Assembly: GCA_034926235.1 (NCBI GenBank)
Contig: JAYFRE010000046.1
Span: 1-40,378, forward strand
From: JAYFRE01 sp034926235
Lineage (GTDB): Bacteria > Pseudomonadota > Alphaproteobacteria > Rhodospirillales > Magnetospirillaceae
Direction of reading: 5' to 3'
DNA: 40,378 bases
Below the pieces are notes generated by a model, which made no database searches, was not told the DNA's origin, and saw only the letters and a list, made by a program, of their open reading frames with translations. A program made the position numbers and the translations under genes. Shown in pieces: positions 40,335 through 40,378 of this stretch; position 1 is the first letter of the stretch, and every line of letters starts with the position of its first letter.

Positions 40335-40378
40335 GTTTCCTCTTCCTTACCCAGTCTGGGGCGCGGGCCTTATTAAAA

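Overview
This GC-rich window looks chromosomal and comes from an alphaproteobacterium, most likely a Rhodospirillales-type organism. The evidence is the gene content and order: ispG-rodZ, ptsP (nitrogen PTS enzyme I), lysC divergent from ubiG, and an alphaproteobacterial 6S RNA upstream of the 5-formyltetrahydrofolate cyclo-ligase gene. This is inference; no taxonomic search was possible. I saw no tRNA, rRNA, CRISPR array, insertion sequence or phage gene.

Positions 1-9079 are housekeeping. On the minus strand lie lysC, a nitronate monooxygenase-like flavoprotein, ptsP, rodZ and a partial ispG. ubiG and an MFS transporter run divergently. Positions 9120-12681 hold a minus-strand operon of a polar amino-acid ABC importer followed by a DadA/PuuB-like FAD amine oxidase. 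Positions 12996-15040 hold 6S RNA, 5-FCL, a YmdB-type phosphodiesterase and a CsaA-like tRNA-binding protein, with a near-consensus sigma-70 promoter for 6S RNA.

Positions 15180-18371 include a GFA-family protein and a nitrosative-stress-type module: an NsrR-like Rrf2 regulator, a perfect 24-bp palindrome in front of it, and a class-I hybrid cluster protein (hcp). Positions 18421-21548 hold a GlcG/HbpS-like protein, a stand-alone AsnC ligand-binding domain, a DEAD-box RNA helicase and an isochorismatase-like hydrolase. Positions 21552-25893 form a six-gene minus-strand cassette: a small membrane protein, a MacB/LolCDE-like ABC permease and ATPase, a polytopic protein with a CPFC motif, and two NosL-like Tat-exported proteins. 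No nosZ is present in the window. metR and metE follow as a divergent pair with two tandem operator-like palindromes.

Positions 29421-39968 are the most unusual part. A nine-gene, tightly overlapping minus-strand operon encodes, in transcription order, a HAD-IB phosphatase, an arginase-fold protein, an alpha/beta hydrolase, a BioF2/FemAB-like acyltransferase, a sensor histidine kinase, an NtrC-type sigma-54 activator, two half-size SMR/EamA-type membrane proteins and a DegT-type aminotransferase. A GSAM-like class-III aminotransferase is transcribed divergently. The intergenic region carries a consensus sigma-54 promoter facing the long operon, a weaker sigma-54-like element facing the aminotransferase, and a perfect 15-bp palindrome between them. 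I infer a self-contained, signal-controlled pathway that builds and exports or flips an amino-containing, acylated small molecule or lipid headgroup. The product is unknown. The window ends with a strong hairpin and a small RMF/CrpP-like protein.
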